DNA from: Chitinophaga pinensis
GTDB taxonomy: Bacteria > Bacteroidota > Bacteroidia > UKL13-3
Direction: 5' to 3'
Length of the DNA: 32,166 bases
NCBI GenBank assembly: GCA_943323675.2
Contig: CALPIR020000003.1
Span: 1-32,166, forward strand
Positions 1 through 9,532 of this stretch are shown here, one piece after another. The notes beneath the pieces are model-generated. The model worked only from the letters and a program-made list of their open reading frames with translations, searched no databases and was not told the origin of the DNA. Both the position numbers and the translations under genes were made by a program. Position 1 is the first letter of the stretch, and each line of letters opens with the position of its first letter.

Positions 1-1401
1 AAAAATTCTAATGGCAGCAGAAGGCATTGAAGGTGTTCCACCTGGCTCACAATCGTTTTTAGCTCTAACTGTATAAATGTAATTTACACATGTAATAGCC
101 GAATTATCTGTATAAGTTTGTGTATTTGCGGCTACCGTAAATGTTGACGTACCGGGCTGTCCCTGAATAATACGTTCAATTACAAAACCATTTTCATTGA
201 TTGATGCATCAGTCCAATTAATAACTATACCGTTATTTGACCCGCTAACTGCAACATTCACACCGGTTGGAGCTGCCGGAGCTGCCGGAGCTTGACCCAT
301 ATAATATGATGCGGACATTGCCTCTCCACACGTTCCAACAGTAGCTACCTTATAGTAATAATTGGTTGATCTAAGAGGTGGTGCATCAGCATAACTTCTT
401 TCGCTACCACTTATAGTTGCTGCTCTAGTGGCTTCAGTCCAAGGACCAGATAACGAAGTTCCTCTGAAAACTTTAAAATTTGGTGGATTAGACCCATTAA
501 ACCCCCAGCTAATACTTACAATGCCATCACATCTTGTGGTGGTAGCGGCAATCCCATAAGGAGGAGTTGCAGATGCGTTTAATGAACTGATAACCGGATT
601 AGAATTTTGACTTGATATTACAGCACCAGCTGGTGTTGTTCTGACAGCTTTCACATAATAATTTAGTGGTCCTTGAATACTATTAACATCATCAAAAGTG
701 GTTTGGCTAGACGGTAAAGTCGCTATTTTTACATTATCTCTATATACCTCTTGGTCATATGAACAAGGAAAGCTACCTGGTGCGTTCCAATTCAACGCTA
801 CTTTTGTACAATGTGCTCCATTAGTAGAATTTAAGGTATTAGGCGAAGTTAAAACAGGCAATGTAACAGTTAGCGCGGATCCAGTTGATAGATGATTCCA
901 AGGACTGATACTTCCAAAGTTGCCACCCGTAGAAATATTTATGAAACCATTTGATTTGTATGCATCAGCAGGTATGTTATTCCAGGTAAAATCTTGATAG
1001 CTCAAAGATCCTTCATTGGTTTTATTTCCAATTGTCACACTGTGACCTCCAACAGCTCCTAGAGAGAACCAAGTACCTCCACTTCCTGTATAATAATCTA
1101 ACCAATCATTGTCATAGGCTGTGGTTCCACTTGCAGCTTGGGCAAATTGAATCCAACTACCTGTTTGAGTTTGATAATAGAAATTAATTGAGTTAATATC
1201 AAGCCTTGCACTTTTTTCTTGGTATAGGAACCTAATCTTAATTTTACTACCGGAGCATTCTCCATTCATGTAAAAAGCGGTAACGTGCGTTAACGGCTGA
1301 AACATAAATTGAGCATAAGCAGATTTCACTCCGCTAAAAAGAAACAAAATCATTAGCAACAAAACGTAGATACGTTTTGTCTGAGAAAACAAAAAATTCA
1401 T
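1..1401 (-). CDS. Secreted protein with fibronectin type III-like repeats, N-terminal part (3' end beyond window)
   Basis: Not in the ORF track because it runs off the edge. Reverse complement is open from ATG at 1401 to position 1: MNFLFSQTKRIYVLLLMILFLFSGVKSAYAQF (signal peptide) ... repeated FnIII-like 'NYYVKAVRT', 'NYYYKVATVGTCGEA', 'NGIVINWTDASINENGFVIERI', 'NYIYTVRAKNDCEPGG'; Pro/Ala linker APAAPAAP. Confidence 0.8.
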   Translation of the reverse strand, partial: MNFLFSQTKRIYVLLLMILFLFSGVKSAYAQFMFQPLTHVTAFYMNGECSGSKIKIRFLYQEKSARLDINSINFYYQTQTGSWIQFAQAASGTTAYDNDWLDYYTGSGGTWFSLGAVGGHSVTIGNKTNEGSLSYQDFTWNNIPADAYKSNGFINISTGGNFGSISPWNHLSTGSALTVTLPVLTSPNTLNSTNGAHCTKVALNWNAPGSFPCSYDQEVYRDNVKIATLPSSQTTFDDVNSIQGPLNYYVKAVRTTPAGAVISSQNSNPVISSLNASATPPYGIAATTTRCDGIVSISWGFNGSNPPNFKVFRGTSLSGPWTEATRAATISGSERSYADAPPLRSTNYYYKVATVGTCGEAMSASYYMGQAPAAPAAPTGVNVAVSGSNNGIVINWTDASINENGFVIERIIQGQPGTSTFTVAANTQTYTDNSAITCVNYIYTVRAKNDCEPGGTPSMPSAAIRIF

Positions 1402-2121
1402 AGCAGCTTATTTAAAATATTTAGTTATTCCGCACTATTAAAGCAGAAAAAGGCAAGACAATAATATTAAAAATTAATGCAATACCAAGTTTGTTGGCTA
1501 AAGATGTGAGTGTTGTTAGAAAAATGTTAGTAGCTTAACAACTAATTTATATAAGGCAGCCCTTGGTTTTGGTATAACACAGCTGTATGGTACATGAACA
1601 TGTACCACCTATCATTAAAATCGTTCCTTTCTGTCAAACAAGAAGGACATGCCGATTTATTCTTGTTTAAATTAGGTTACTATAAAACTATTCGAAGTTG
1701 GAGAAAACAAAAAACTTATGTATAAAAAACAAGTAAAGTGGTTAAAAAAGATTAGCTATCCTACAATCTATTCGAATTGCCGAGAGATTAAATAGTAATC
1801 AAAATGATAATTTGAAAAGCACTTTATCAAATAAATACCCATCAATTAAACGATGTTAGTTGTTAATGGGTCAAATAATTAAACCGGGGTATCATTCATT
1901 AAAATAGCAATACGTTTAGTAAGTTGAATCTAATACCCATTTAGAAGCAGATGTTGTATCGATAGGATAGATTCATGTAAAGCAAGCATAAATTGTACTT
2001 TTGTTTTGTTTTGTATCCTTTTTTACATGTAACTGTTTATCAAAAACTTGTTATGCCTGACAACAATTTGTTGTGCCATTAAATCGAGTGTTATAGATGC
2101 CGATGTATTTCTACAAATAAA

Positions 2122-2150
2122 TTGGTGTTGCATAATATTTGTTAGATTTG
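2122..2150 (+). promoter_or_regulatory. Candidate Bacteroidetes-type promoter (TTG - 18 nt - TAGATTTG) upstream of the ACP gene
   Basis: TTG at 2122-2124, 18-nt spacer, TAGATTTG at 2143-2150 matches TAnnTTTG; start codon at 2163. Confidence 0.4.
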
Positions 2151-2162
2151 TAAAAAAAGAAA

Positions 2163-2417
2163 ATGAGTTTGCCGCTAACAGAAATAGAAATCTTCCTAGA
2201 CTTTACTGCATCTGAGTTGTCAATTTCCCAAAACAGCATTTCATTAGAAACACGCTTCCGAGATATTCCTACATGGAGTTCACTAAATGCTTTAATTTAT
2301 ATTTCTAGAATAAACGAAGAAACAAATGTGCTAATCACATCAGGTGATTTATCTGAAATTGATAACCTGGGAGAAATATACCAGTTGATTAAAGAAAGAA
2401 AGCATGGCCATAACTAA
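2163..2417 (+). CDS. Acyl carrier protein-like protein
   Basis: 84 aa, helical; 'FRDIPTWSSLNALIYISRINEETNVLI..GDLSEIDNLGEIYQLI' resembles the ACP phosphopantetheine-Ser region (SSL instead of DSL); overlaps the downstream KAS III gene. Confidence 0.7.
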   Translation: MSLPLTEIEIFLDFTASELSISQNSISLETRFRDIPTWSSLNALIYISRINEETNVLITSGDLSEIDNLGEIYQLIKERKHGHN

Positions 2418-3393
2418 GCACCGAGGAATAAAAATTCAGGGTATTGTTAATGTTATTCCTGAGCTATCTGAAGATAATCTAAAATTAACTATTATAGACG
2501 AGAATGAGAGACAAAAACTTGTTAATCATACCGGAATCAGATACAGAAGAATAAGCAAACTCCCAGTAAAAAACTTGTTTTCTAGAGGCATAAAAGAGGC
2601 CATGGAAATAACTGGTTGGACTATAGATGACATTGACATTTTAATATGTGTTACACAAACAACAGAGTTAAGTATACCCTCAGTAGCTTGCCAACTTCAT
2701 GGTGACTTTAACTTTAATCAACAAACAATTTGTTATGATATAAACTCTGGTTGTTCCGGATATGTATATGGATTACATACGATTGCCTCCTTACTATCCA
2801 CTATAAACAGCAAAAACCCCCGTGCATTATTATGTTGTGGCGATGTTTCAACACATTTATTATCATCTGATGACACATCAACACAGCCTATTTTTTCCGA
2901 TGCTATATCTGTTACAGCCATAGAGTTTAATCAAAATGACGATACCATTACCGCTAGGTTTAACCTTGAAACCATAGGCAAAGGTCAAAGTGCTATTTAC
3001 ACAGAGATAAATGCGCAGAATAAAAAAATAATGAAACTGAATGGTATTGATGTTTTTGCATATTCAGTTAAATATGTTCCACAAAATATTAAAGCATTAA
3101 TTGAAACGGCACAAACGCCCGATGAACTTCCAGAAAATTACATTTTCCATCAAGCTAACAAGTTAATTAATGATGCAATAGTTAGAAAACTTAACTTAAA
3201 TATTGATAGGGTACCACAAACGTTAAGTCTGTACGGAAACACTGCTTCTGCAAGTATACCCATAACGTTATGTACATGTTTAAATGAAATAAAAAATTGG
3301 GTGCTTTTATCAGGATTTGGAGTTGGTTTTTCTGTTGCCTCAGCACTTATAAAATTACCCGATTTTGTACCTCACAAAACAATTGAAATATGA
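2404..3393 (+). CDS. 3-oxoacyl-[ACP] synthase III family protein
   Basis: Cys in 'DINSGCSGYVYGLH', His in 'ENYIFHQANKLINDAIV', Asn in 'LSLYGNTASASIPITL': complete KAS III Cys-His-Asn triad. Confidence 0.9.
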   Translation: MAITKHRGIKIQGIVNVIPELSEDNLKLTIIDENERQKLVNHTGIRYRRISKLPVKNLFSRGIKEAMEITGWTIDDIDILICVTQTTELSIPSVACQLHGDFNFNQQTICYDINSGCSGYVYGLHTIASLLSTINSKNPRALLCCGDVSTHLLSSDDTSTQPIFSDAISVTAIEFNQNDDTITARFNLETIGKGQSAIYTEINAQNKKIMKLNGIDVFAYSVKYVPQNIKALIETAQTPDELPENYIFHQANKLINDAIVRKLNLNIDRVPQTLSLYGNTASASIPITLCTCLNEIKNWVLLSGFGVGFSVASALIKLPDFVPHKTIEI

Positions 3394-4322
3394 CCCGGAT
3401 TGACGTAGTAATACCTGTTTACCAATCAGAAGTTACAGCAAAATCATTAATAGAAAGATTAAACAGTTGGGTAAAACATACCAATTTAATTCCACATTTT
3501 ATTTTTGTAAATGATGGTAGTTTGGATAAAACCCTTCAAGTTTTAAAGAAAGAACTAAATACTACTAACCTCTCTTATTCGATTATCTCCCTTGCTAAAA
3601 ATTATGGCCAGCACACAGCAACAGCTATTGGATTTTTTTATTGTAAAAATGGGTTAATTGCTACCATTGACGATGACTTACAGCACGATCCATCTGTAAT
3701 TGATGAGATGTATGAGTGCATGAAAACTCACGAAAACGATTTAATTTATGGTAATTACACGCAGAAAAAACATCACTCTTTGCGTAACATTGGCACCATA
3801 GCCTTACAACAAATACTTAAATTAGAGGGTAAGGACTATTCAATGGTAACATCTTGCAGGTTGATGAAAAGCAGTGTGATATCTGTTTTTAGGAATAACC
3901 AAAGGCGCGTGTTCTTTGTGGATGATTATTTATTATTAGGTGCTTTAAACGTTAAGTCTTGCTTGGTAGAACATAACGAAAGAACAACTGGAAATTCAGG
4001 GTACACACTTGGCAAATTAACAAAAATGGCTTTTACTATTCTGCTGTTACACTCCACATTACCACTCCGAGTTATCAGTCGAATGGGCTTATATATGTCA
4101 ATCGTATTTTTTATTTTAGGGTGTTTATACATTTATAAGAAAATTGCATTTGATGTCGAAATTGGTTTTACATCACTCATTGTTGCCATTTTTTTCACAA
4201 CTGGTTTAATCTTGTTTTCGCTTGGTATTATTGGTGAGTACATTAGGAGGATATGGGTATCAAAACAAAACCTTGATATGATTATAATAGCAGACCAATC
4301 AACTTCTGAAATTATAAACTAA
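3390..4322 (+). CDS. Family 2 glycosyltransferase, GtrB/DPM1-like (polyprenyl-phosphate sugar transferase type) with C-terminal TM helices
   Basis: 'IDVVIPVYQSE', 'FIFVNDGSLDKT', 'SLAKNYGQHTATAIGF', 'IATIDDDLQHDPSVI'; two hydrophobic C-terminal segments. ATGA overlap with the upstream gene. Confidence 0.88.
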   Translation: MTRIDVVIPVYQSEVTAKSLIERLNSWVKHTNLIPHFIFVNDGSLDKTLQVLKKELNTTNLSYSIISLAKNYGQHTATAIGFFYCKNGLIATIDDDLQHDPSVIDEMYECMKTHENDLIYGNYTQKKHHSLRNIGTIALQQILKLEGKDYSMVTSCRLMKSSVISVFRNNQRRVFFVDDYLLLGALNVKSCLVEHNERTTGNSGYTLGKLTKMAFTILLLHSTLPLRVISRMGLYMSIVFFILGCLYIYKKIAFDVEIGFTSLIVAIFFTTGLILFSLGIIGEYIRRIWVSKQNLDMIIIADQSTSEIIN

Positions 4323-4604
4323 CACGTTAAAATTTATACTAAATTAAACCAATACATTATTGTTAAATAAAACAATGAATAGCCCTTTACTTGTTAAATA
4401 AATTTATCCGACCACTTATGAAAGTTGAGCATAAGCATAATGGAAGTAAAAATATAATAACTAGGTAAAGGCTAAATAAACTGCATTTACACCATTATAC
4501 CATGGTGAAATATTCCAATATAATCAGGGTTTAGTTAAGAAATAAATTTACATTCGTGTTACTAAAATTAAATCAAAATATCATCTGTTTAGTCAATTAA
4601 GTAA

Positions 4605-5135
4605 TTGGAGGAATTAAAAAGTAACAGTATTACACTCACTAAACTTAACGAAGGCAATCTTGAATTACTTCGTAACTGGCGTAACACACCACAAATTTCA
4701 AAAAACATGGAGTTTAGTGGTTACATCACGAGTGAAAACCAGCATTTATGGTTTAGCAACCTTTGCACTAAAACAAATTATTACTTTATCATTAATTACC
4801 AGAATCGTAAAATTGGCTTAATTCACCTGAATAAATTTGACCATGACAGATCATCGGCACATGCTGGTTTATTCATAGCCGAAAATGAATTTACAGGGAC
4901 AGGTATCTCTTTAGGGGCATCATTGCTTTTACTGGCATATGCATTTGATGAATTAAAACTTAACAATGTTTACGCTAAAATTAAACTAGATAACCTATCT
5001 GCATTAAAGTATAACAGTGGGTTAGGGTTTGTTTTTGAAAAAAACCTGAACGAATCATTCAGCCTTTATAGGATTACAAAAAGTGATTTCCATGAAAAGA
5101 AATCATTGCTAATAAAGCTTTCGCAGGTTATATAA
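4605..5135 (+). CDS. GNAT family N-acetyltransferase
   Basis: 'LTKLNEGNLELLRNWRNTPQISKNM' N-terminus and 'NVYAKIKLDNLSALKYNSGLGFVFE' C-terminal motif typical of RimJ/PseH-like GNATs; TTG start in the track. Confidence 0.85.
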   Translation: MEELKSNSITLTKLNEGNLELLRNWRNTPQISKNMEFSGYITSENQHLWFSNLCTKTNYYFIINYQNRKIGLIHLNKFDHDRSSAHAGLFIAENEFTGTGISLGASLLLLAYAFDELKLNNVYAKIKLDNLSALKYNSGLGFVFEKNLNESFSLYRITKSDFHEKKSLLIKLSQVI

Positions 5136-5143
5136 ATAGTGAA

Positions 5144-6049
5144 TTATTTCTGCAAAAACCGCCATCTCCATTCATTGATAAGGTATTTCAGTTTTTTACC
5201 AATACTTTTTGTCTCTAATTCAAGGTAGTTTCTTGTAAATAACCCAGGATTTAAAATCCACTTAATTGCTCTTTTATGAAGTGACAGTGAAGCGTATGGA
5301 AACTTGCTAAGGTTAAAATGAGGCTTTAAAATGGGTTGAATTTTAGTAAAGTAAGCAATTCGGTTGTGCCAATAAAAATCTTTATTGCGTTCAGGCATCA
5401 CATCAAGCCCAATATGAAAAGTTAGGTGCGCATCAGGTAAAAAAAGCGGCTTTGTAGCAAATGAAAATAAATTATGTACCAGCGCAACCTCAACGAAAGG
5501 AATACCTACACAAATATTATCCAAAATAAGACACCTGATTAACTCCTTCTTAATAACAAAACAATCAAAACCAGGGTGTGATTTACCTAAATCAGCAAAC
5601 ATCATTTCAAGACAAATTTCATCAGCATATTTTTTACTTATTCTTCTGCGGTTGATTACAATGGCATCGTATCCCTGAATTACATATTGATGAACTACAT
5701 TATAAAAATATGGCATTAAAGCAATATCAGCATTGGTATAAATATAATAATCAGAATCAGGCACCTCATTAAATTTATCAAAGATATCTGCTATTAAAGG
5801 GAGCTTTTTGCCACTTAATTTCGGATTCACATCAAGCACCGATCTGGTTAAGTTTGATAGAGATAAAAATCCTTCAGGGATGATTGTACTATCTTCCTCA
5901 AAATTTGTAGTACAAAGGTTTATTTGACATAAGTTTTCGGTATAACTTTTTGCCCTTATCATGGAAGCAAAAGTAATCGGCTGAGACTTGTATAAATCTG
6001 AGCTTTCCGTTACTTTTACAGGGTTAATAATATGAGTTAACTTAATCAA
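5144..6049 (-). CDS. Glycosyltransferase-like protein of unknown family
   Basis: 301 aa; GT-A-like 'PDSDYYIYTNADIALMPYFYNVV' (DxD-like NAD), 'HPGFDCFVIKK'. Start would be TTG (6047-6049). Confidence 0.55.
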   Translation of the reverse strand: MIKLTHIINPVKVTESSDLYKSQPITFASMIRAKSYTENLCQINLCTTNFEEDSTIIPEGFLSLSNLTRSVLDVNPKLSGKKLPLIADIFDKFNEVPDSDYYIYTNADIALMPYFYNVVHQYVIQGYDAIVINRRRISKKYADEICLEMMFADLGKSHPGFDCFVIKKELIRCLILDNICVGIPFVEVALVHNLFSFATKPLFLPDAHLTFHIGLDVMPERNKDFYWHNRIAYFTKIQPILKPHFNLSKFPYASLSLHKRAIKWILNPGLFTRNYLELETKSIGKKLKYLINEWRWRFLQK

Positions 6050-7182
6050 TGGGTAAAATTTTATTTAATGACGTTCGGAAGACTGACAATTATACAAAAA
6101 ACATTTCCATGTTGTTTTCCGATTATGAATTGTTTAGAAATAAACATTTCTCTGAATTATGTAAGTTACATTTAAATAAGCATTACAAAGAATCAAGTTT
6201 GTTCCTAACTCATTCAGCAACTGGAGCACTTGAAATGATTGCGCTCCTATTAGACATTAAGCCAGGTGATGAAATTATTATGCCCTCGTTTACCTATGTA
6301 TCAACGGCAAATGCATTTGTTTCTTTAGGTGCAACACCTGTTTTTGTTGACATCAACCAAGAAACGTTAAACATTGACGATACACTCATAGAGCTTGCTA
6401 TTACGCCAAAAACAAAAGCAGTTGTTGCTATGCATTACGCAGGTCTATCAAACAACCTAAACGTTATAAAATCAATTTGCATCAAAAATAACCTGTATTT
6501 AATTGAAGATGCTGCAATGGCTTATGGAAATAAAGATGATTTAAAACCATTGGGAACTATTGGCGATTTTGGTGTTATCAGCTTTGATATAACAAAGCAT
6601 ATTTCTGCCATTCAGGGAGGTTTACTTATTATAAACAATAAAACATTTGCCCATCGAGCTTCAAACATATACCACATAGGTACAAATCGGGAAGATTTCA
6701 ACTCAAAAAAAACGGCACATTATGAGTGGGTTGATTTGGGATTAAAATTTCAAATGAATGAGCTAAGTGCCGCTACTTTGTATGATGACCTACTGAATGA
6801 AGAAAAGATTATTAGTCATAGAAAAACACTATCAGAAATATATTATAATTTACTTAGTCATTTAGAAGAACAAGGCAAATTAAAGTTAATCAATAAACCT
6901 TTTTTAAAAGACAACATACATGAGTTTTTTCTCATATTAAATACAACAGAAGAAAGAGACGCGTTGGCACAATATTTATTACAATGCAACATCGAAGCCT
7001 ATTTCCATTATCTACCCCTTCACGGCTCACCAATGGGTAAAAAATATAAATTTGTAGGGAGCGGCTTATGCACCAAAGTTTCTGAGTGCTTAATTCGACT
7101 ACCTTTACACAATAACCTTACTTTATCCGATATTCATTCAGTTTGTAAATCAGTTGATCATTATTTCATCAACAATGCATGA
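6049..7182 (+). CDS. DegT/DnrJ/EryC1/StrS-family sugar aminotransferase
   Basis: 'GDEIIMPSFTYVSTANAFVSLGATPVFVDI', 'LIEDAAMAYG', PLP-Lys region 'VISFDITKHISAIQGGLLI', C-terminal 'YFHYLPLHGSPMGKKY'. Confidence 0.92.
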   Translation: MGKILFNDVRKTDNYTKNISMLFSDYELFRNKHFSELCKLHLNKHYKESSLFLTHSATGALEMIALLLDIKPGDEIIMPSFTYVSTANAFVSLGATPVFVDINQETLNIDDTLIELAITPKTKAVVAMHYAGLSNNLNVIKSICIKNNLYLIEDAAMAYGNKDDLKPLGTIGDFGVISFDITKHISAIQGGLLIINNKTFAHRASNIYHIGTNREDFNSKKTAHYEWVDLGLKFQMNELSAATLYDDLLNEEKIISHRKTLSEIYYNLLSHLEEQGKLKLINKPFLKDNIHEFFLILNTTEERDALAQYLLQCNIEAYFHYLPLHGSPMGKKYKFVGSGLCTKVSECLIRLPLHNNLTLSDIHSVCKSVDHYFINNA

Positions 7183-7996
7183 TCAAAAACAAATTATAAC
7201 AAGTAAACCAGATAATTTTAACCATTATCTGAAAAAACTATGGCGCTACAAAGCCCTAATATGGGTTTTTGCCCAACGCGACATCAAAGTTAAATATGCG
7301 CAAACTGCACTAGGTGTAGCTTGGACCATTCTTCAACCACTTACCGCCTTAGTTATTTACACAGTATTTTTTGGTGTTATCATGAATTGGTCGGCAGGTA
7401 ATATTCCTTTTCCATTATATGTATTAAGCGGATTAATAGGGTGGAATTTTTTTTCTTATATTATATACTCAGGCTCTTCAAGTGTACAAGATGCTTCATT
7501 TACAATAAAAAAAATATATTTCCCTAAAAGCATTTTGCCCTTATCTAAAGTGGTTGTGGCTTTTGTAGAACTTATTTTTAGTTTATTTTTACTTATACCA
7601 CTGATGATATATTACGGCATTCCTTTGTCGTGGCATATTGTATTTTTACCATTTGTACTAATTTATAACACATGTTGTGGTCTTTTACTAGTGTTTTGGG
7701 TTGCATCCTTTGCATACAAGAAAAAGGATTTATTCCACTTACTTCCTTATATTGTTAATTTGGGAATGTGGCTCACACCTGTATTTTTTACAAGTAATTT
7801 TTTGCCAGAAAAGCTTCGGATTATTGCCATAATTAATCCGATGGCTAATGTCGTGGATCTTTGGAGATGGCTTCTATTTAACAATGTAGATTTCAATTTG
7901 ATTTGGGTATTAAATTTTATAGTTATACTTATTCTAAGTATTTTTGGTATGTATTACTATAATAAAAAAGAAGGCGAATTCGCAGATTTTGTATGA
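7175..7996 (+). CDS. wzm: ABC-2 type polysaccharide export permease (Wzm-like)
   Basis: 'YKALIWVFAQRDIKVKYAQTALGVAWTILQPL', 'LPLSKVVVAFVELIF', 'INPMANVVDLWRWLLF'; adjacent to the ATPase gene. ATG at 7175 preferred over the track's TTG at 7154. Confidence 0.9.
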   Translation: MHDQKQIITSKPDNFNHYLKKLWRYKALIWVFAQRDIKVKYAQTALGVAWTILQPLTALVIYTVFFGVIMNWSAGNIPFPLYVLSGLIGWNFFSYIIYSGSSSVQDASFTIKKIYFPKSILPLSKVVVAFVELIFSLFLLIPLMIYYGIPLSWHIVFLPFVLIYNTCCGLLLVFWVASFAYKKKDLFHLLPYIVNLGMWLTPVFFTSNFLPEKLRIIAIINPMANVVDLWRWLLFNNVDFNLIWVLNFIVILILSIFGMYYYNKKEGEFADFV

Positions 7997-9108
7997 TGAA
8001 TGACACAGCAATTAAAATAGAAAATCTGTCCAAAAAGTACTTTTTAAATAATGGCAAAAATTTACTCATAAGTAATAAAGAGGAATTTTGGGCATTAAAT
8101 AATGTGTCATTTGAAGTAAAAAAAGGAGAAAAAATAGTAATAACTGGCCCTAATGGAAGTGGCAAAAGTACATTGTTAAAAATACTGGCAGGAATTATAA
8201 AACCATCCGAAGGAGAAGTGACAATATATGGACGAGTAGCAAGTATTTTAGATATTGGTGCTGGTTTTCATCCCGAACTAAGTGGAAGTGATAATATTTA
8301 TTTAAATGGTCAATTACTTGGGTTTTCTAAATATGAAATTAAACAGAAATATAACGACATAGTAGAATTCAGCGGAATTGAAAAATTTATTAATGAGCCA
8401 ATAAAGCACTATTCAAACGGAATGTATTTGCGTTTAGCTTTTAGCATAATAGCACATTTAGATTTTGATATATATCTTTTTGATGAAGTAATTAATGTAG
8501 GTGATGCTGAATTCAGAGAAAAGTCTAAAAAACTATTTGATAATGATAAATATAAAACGGTAATACTTGCCACACATGTATTAGATGAAATAAACACCCC
8601 TTCCAATAGAGTTGTCAAATTAGAAAATGGCCTTTTATCGGAAGAAAAGAGTTCAAACAATTTGGAAAAGGAAAGTGAAATTGATTTTTTGGAAGGAATT
8701 ATCAAATTTGAAAAAGGAATAATTGAAATTAAAAGGACTGACTTTGACGATAAGATAGAATTTATTATAACATCAACCTTAAACGAGCCACACTTAAAAG
8801 AAAAGCATTTAATTACTTGTTTAGTAGATATAAGAAGCAACTATTTGATGAGCCATTTAGGATTTAAACACATTAACGAGATTGAATACATTGATGAGTT
8901 TTCCTTTTCTCAAAAATTTATACTTAATAAGATATTGTTTAGAGGTGGTAACTATAGTTTATCTTTTATTTATACAAGAAGTGGTGACCCTAGCGATTAT
9001 TATAAGTTATCTAAAAAGTTTGATTTTTACTTTGATAATAAAATATTTGAGTTAAATTATTCAAATGAGAACGCATATGGATCTATAATTTATCCCAATA
9101 CCCTCTAA
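7993..9108 (+). CDS. wzt: ABC transporter ATP-binding protein (Wzt-like) with C-terminal extension
   Basis: Walker A 'GPNGSGKSTLLKILAG', signature 'IKHYSNGMYLRLAFSI', Walker B 'IYLFDEVINVGD'; C-terminal region from about residue 240 resembles a beta-rich Wzt carbohydrate-binding domain. Confidence 0.9.
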   Translation: MMNDTAIKIENLSKKYFLNNGKNLLISNKEEFWALNNVSFEVKKGEKIVITGPNGSGKSTLLKILAGIIKPSEGEVTIYGRVASILDIGAGFHPELSGSDNIYLNGQLLGFSKYEIKQKYNDIVEFSGIEKFINEPIKHYSNGMYLRLAFSIIAHLDFDIYLFDEVINVGDAEFREKSKKLFDNDKYKTVILATHVLDEINTPSNRVVKLENGLLSEEKSSNNLEKESEIDFLEGIIKFEKGIIEIKRTDFDDKIEFIITSTLNEPHLKEKHLITCLVDIRSNYLMSHLGFKHINEIEYIDEFSFSQKFILNKILFRGGNYSLSFIYTRSGDPSDYYKLSKKFDFYFDNKIFELNYSNENAYGSIIYPNTL

Positions 9109-9258
9109 AATTCTCCCCTTAAGTGTAAATATCAAAAGTTTTCATTAAAGAAAAATTTATACCAATAACCATTTTGATATAGGTTGGGGGCCTTAAGTTA
9201 ATACAATCACCCTTTCATTATTTTTACATTTCTAACACCTAGCTTAAAGAATCATAAG

Positions 9259-9299
9259 ATTAAACAGACAATGTGAGATGCCTTTTTGTTCTGTTTAAT
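9259..9299. repeat. 10-bp perfect inverted repeat ATTAAACAGA / TCTGTTTAAT with 21-nt spacer
   Basis: ATTAAACAGA at 9259-9268 and TCTGTTTAAT at 9290-9299, in the 424-bp gap between wzt and the first dioxygenase gene. Confidence 0.6.
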
Positions 9300-9507
9300 G
9301 GCTCTAAATAGGAAATTTGTGTTGGTTTTGATAATTGCATGAAAACTTGCTTAATTTTATCTAACTCTTTTTAACGCTCAACAAATTGAATAGAACAAAA
9401 CCATTTCTTTTTTAATTTTTACAATTTAAAGTTGATATTTTTGCCTACTTCAAAATTGTTCCTCGTAAGGAAAAACCTACAATAAGCCAATAGTATACAT
9501 TAAACTA

Positions 9508-9515
9508 TACCTTTG
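9508..9515 (+). promoter_or_regulatory. Candidate -7 element TACCTTTG (TAnnTTTG) upstream of the dioxygenase operon
   Basis: TACCTTTG 18 bp upstream of the ATG at 9533; no clear TTTG/-33 element at the expected spacing. Confidence 0.35.
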
Positions 9516-9532
9516 GATAAACATAATTTAAA

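Noticed and set aside
266-293. Short tandem repeat ggagctgcc x2-3
   Set aside because: Simply encodes the Ala/Pro linker (APAAPAAP) of the minus-strand FnIII-like protein.
698-895. Plus-strand 65-aa ORF from the track
   Set aside because: Antisense to the clear minus-strand secreted FnIII-like CDS (1-1401).
4489-4509. Hairpin CACCAT-tatacc-ATGGTG in the gap before the GNAT gene
   Set aside because: Only a 6-bp stem without a T-tract; too weak to call a terminator or regulatory RNA.
8409-8840. Minus-strand 143-aa ORF from the track
   Set aside because: Antisense to the wzt CDS; Ser/Leu/Lys-rich low-complexity reading typical of AT-rich shadow ORFs.
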